Assembly: GCA_964571965.1 (NCBI GenBank) | Contig: CAZNFQ010000095.1 | Span: forward strand, 1-7,807 | From: Sabulitectum sp964571965 | Lineage (GTDB): Bacteria > Fermentibacterota > Fermentibacteria > Fermentibacterales > JCC-6 | Reading direction: 5' to 3' | Length of the DNA stretch: 7,807 nt | Shown here: piece after piece, positions 7,201 to 7,807 of the stretch | Layout: each line of letters opens with the position of its first letter | Numbering within the stretch: position 1 is the first letter of the stretch | The notes under the pieces: model-generated | Told to the model about the DNA's origin: nothing | Seen by the model: only the letters and a program-made list of their open reading frames with translations | Databases searched by the model: none | Translations under genes and position numbers: made by a program

Positions 7201-7496
7201 ATATAGGAATGATCCTCGTAATCAGCATTGAAATTCCACCGGGTTCGTCCCATGAGGGGCTGGTCGGGGGGGAACTCTATTCTGTAGGACTTCTTGGGGT
7301 AAATCCGTGAGGTATCGCCGCGGATGCGCATGGTGCATCCGCTGTACTCCACTCCCCCGTGAAAAACGGTGCATGGAATTACGATCTCTTCTTCCCAGTT
7401 GTCCATCATGTACTGGAACTGGGAGGGATCGCAGCTCACCGAGTATTCGGGAACCTGGGAAATGAAAAGGAGGTTGAGCATCACGAATAACGTCAT
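4236..7496 (-). CDS. Secreted CotH-kinase-domain protein with beta-helix, lamin-tail and C-terminal sorting-type domains
   Basis: A 1086-residue protein in modules. Residues 1-15 are a short hydrophobic export signal. Residues about 18-370 are a CotH kinase-like domain: RGDTSRIYPKKSYRIEF (59-75), NGDYRGLFMLLEPVNESF (126-143), NLYKA (154-158), HNYYLFHD (237-244), and MLPWDVDKIL (253-262) with Asp257 and Asp259. About 385-450 resembles fibronectin III (SWSATQDPSGNPASYTV, PPGEYWWTVE). About 490-840 is a right-handed parallel beta-helix rich in NS.F/NCTV turns, including the GFSIG...IGIAVKDGA segment and a closing IDSGDPDMNDPDG...DMGP. About 848-990 is a lamin-tail domain (VNEIMA, DWIELYN, TPTPGYSN). 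About 1003-1086 is a FlgD/Por-type sorting domain (GQPRPNP, VYDLAGRRI, GVYIV). Family knowledge: CotH proteins are atypical kinases; CotH-plus-beta-helix fusions are known in bacterial exoproteins. Inferred: cell-surface or secreted, possibly a type IX cargo. Cotranscription with ackA upstream and the hydrolase downstream is likely. Confidence 0.9.
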   Translation of the reverse strand: MTLFVMLNLLFISQVPEYSVSCDPSQFQYMMDNWEEEIVIPCTVFHGGVEYSGCTMRIRGDTSRIYPKKSYRIEFPPDQPLMGRTRWNFNADYEDHSYMRSWLFSRVLTEMGFPVFGVSHARLNVNGDYRGLFMLLEPVNESFLERYGIDPAGNLYKAAVDGACASIHDDVDSVWSKKIGSGPGMLDLVELIQGIEYCPESQFLQFMDTSFEMYGSRGLIRMLAINAAFANNSTYYHNYYLFHDVQDNGRWVMLPWDVDKILSDNLGISYGGCTNLNWYDNPIHARTLVVPEFRHAFQDSVSVIFNSYLTEEKLAFWCDSLQTVLQQAVEDDTYGAPDYEEFQAALTELQDNRNSRQTDLEVQFQYKYFPFRSNRSDSLTADSLQISWSATQDPSGNPASYTVVLRDSLGTDSDTLAMYEAIEDTSFTIPQLPPGEYWWTVETEKQAGWRRTEATDRYNPFRVVEPVELNGVLGMETKLYKALSPYYITGEVTIPEGGVLQCESGVTIMVSSDGAVNCSGDIHLNGAPGDSIYIIAESSLEGWRGIRLMGGTVQMNYTVVSGSRGYADSPGTDFAALVGHSSEVELTNSTFRNNWSCVKLHYGTVLIDSCRFTGNNGELFFMEQGSGAYVSNSLFTDLTDPVAGSLDGIEFHLCTEGQFTVDNCTVNNIDGDCIDMNASTVTIMNTAVSASTDKGFSIGAPTGGSASGTVVTILNSTVADCPIGIAVKDGASADASNVLLDNCEKGLYVYEKTSGMGGGIADMSNSVFVDCEENVIVENGTGNVTWSISDGTVIPGTGNIFGSPHLDENGYPLYDSPCIDSGDPDMNDPDGSRRDMGPHFYPTVMNRLFVNEIMAKNDTVIFDDWGRSSDWIELYNGNGYDLDAGVLVFFGSDSTGAQPWSVPRGTMIPAGGFLLFWADGDGWKSGTHLPFRLSASGDGFSLGRRVPGQGEIPYISLIEEVSFQEQPVDVSFGRFPDGGEWRMLETPTPGYSNGTLYSTPVVLGQPRPNPCSSGQVTIDLSTGGGSTEVFVYDLAGRRIHTVFNGYLDPGENSFTWNTETLPCGVYIVFARCSGQTPSSAKVTILR

Positions 7497-7504
7497 TTTC
7501 TCAA

Positions 7505-7510
7505 CCTCCT
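7505..7510 (-). promoter_or_regulatory. Shine-Dalgarno of the CotH-type gene
   Basis: Minus-strand AGGAGG eight bases before ATG 7496, inside the ackA-cotH gap. No other start codon lies between the in-frame ackA stop (7521-7523) and 7496, so the start is well fixed. Confidence 0.88.
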
Positions 7511-7531
7511 TTTTTACCTGTCAGCAGGAGA
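7505..7531 (-). promoter_or_regulatory. Possible Shine-Dalgarno-masking hairpin at the ackA-cotH junction
   Basis: On the minus strand TCTCCT (7531-7526) can pair with the AGGAGG Shine-Dalgarno (7510-7505), giving six pairs with one G-U around a 15-nt loop that contains the ackA stop codon. Ribosomes ending ackA translation would open it, which would couple cotH translation to ackA. The stem is short, so this is a hypothesis. Confidence 0.3.
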
Positions 7532-7807
7532 GTCTAATTGTCTCTCTTGCTATCATGAGTTCTTCGTTGGTGGGGATTACCATCACCGCAACACTGCTGT
7601 CAGGTTTTGAAATGATCGTCTCTTTGCCCTTGACCTGGTTAACTTCTTTGTCGAACTTTATTCCGAATACATCCATACTATCACAGATCAGCTCTCTTAG
7701 TTCCCAGCCGTTCTCGCCGATTCCTGCTGTGAAGACTATGGCATCAAGGGTCCCCAGGGTTGCAGCATAGGAACCGATGTATTTTCTCACCCTGTCCGCG
7801 AACATTT
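7521..7807 (-). CDS. ackA: Acetate kinase, C-terminal part (5' end cut by window)
   Basis: The last 94 complete codons and the TGA stop of an acetate kinase usually about 400 residues long. Seen: FADRVRKYIGSYAA near the window edge, LDAIVFTAGIGENG with the GIGEN phosphate/nucleotide-binding loop, and the C-terminal IPTNEELMIARET, all characteristic of the acetate/butyrate kinase family in the ASKHA fold. The reaction is acetyl phosphate + ADP to acetate + ATP in the cytosol, the substrate-level phosphorylation step of acetate-forming fermentation, usually working with phosphotransacetylase. Butyrate kinase is the main alternative, but the GIGENG and PTNEELMIAR forms fit acetate kinase. The gene continues past the right edge. 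The CotH-type gene follows after 24 bp with no terminator visible, so the two are probably cotranscribed. Confidence 0.95.
   Translation of the reverse strand, partial: MFADRVRKYIGSYAATLGTLDAIVFTAGIGENGWELRELICDSMDVFGIKFDKEVNQVKGKETIISKPDSSVAVMVIPTNEELMIARETIRLSC

Noticed and set aside
4990..7310. Several plus-strand open frames of 60-121 residues across the CotH gene
   Set aside because: They lie opposite a continuous 1086-codon gene with clear domains; compositions look like reverse-strand readings and none resembles a known family.
7314..7322. RGD tripeptide (59-61) in the CotH protein as an integrin-type adhesion motif
   Set aside because: It falls in the conserved RG..S.....KKS segment of the CotH domain and is explained by family conservation.
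1..7807. Mobile element, CRISPR, tRNA, toxin-antitoxin or defence locus
   Set aside because: No transposase, integrase, regular direct repeats, cloverleaf-like sequence or defence-family motifs were seen. All space is filled by the seven genes described.

Overview
The window (about half G+C, fully coding) looks like chromosome from an uncultured or little-studied Gram-negative bacterium of the FCB superphylum (Bacteroidota, Fibrobacterota, Fermentibacterota, Eisenbacteria, Cloacimonadota and similar). The evidence is two large secreted multidomain proteins of a style typical there: a C1A peptidase with lectin-like and Ig-like modules, and a CotH-kinase/beta-helix/lamin-tail protein ending in a C-terminal sorting-type domain with a 'PRPNP' linker. 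An acetate kinase points to acetate-forming fermentative energy metabolism. Phylum-level placement is inference only.

Layout. Minus strand, 1-1754: 584 residues of a secreted papain-like peptidase whose C-terminus lies beyond the left edge. A 54-bp divergent intergenic region (1755-1808) holds its Shine-Dalgarno and a plus-strand promoter candidate. Plus strand, 1809-3423: a tight three-gene run of a membrane-anchored GT2 polyprenyl-phosphate-type glycosyltransferase, a ferredoxin:thioredoxin reductase catalytic-chain-like Fe-S protein (8-nt overlap), and a membrane-anchored rhodanese (21-nt gap). Minus strand, 7807-3430: the 3' end of acetate kinase (ackA), then the 1086-residue CotH-type protein (23-25 nt gap, strong Shine-Dalgarno), then a nitrilase-superfamily carbon-nitrogen hydrolase whose GTG start overlaps the CotH stop by 4 nt. 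The two runs converge at 3423/3430 with only 6 bp between stop codons. No stretch over 300 bases lacks a gene. No tRNA, rRNA, CRISPR, insertion sequence or phage signature was seen.

How the genes may work together. The Fe-S reductase-like protein and the rhodanese make a plausible redox/sulfur-transfer pair, co-expressed with an envelope glycosyltransferase. The ackA-cotH-hydrolase run mixes central metabolism, a secreted surface protein and a cytosolic amidase-type enzyme, so shared transcription need not mean shared pathway. The more unusual points are a possible leaderless transcript for the glycosyltransferase, export signals without basic residues on the two secreted proteins, a possible Shine-Dalgarno-occluding hairpin at the ackA-cotH junction, and a possible missing Asp in the CotH kinase domain. 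I did not find a clearly new defence or mobile system here.
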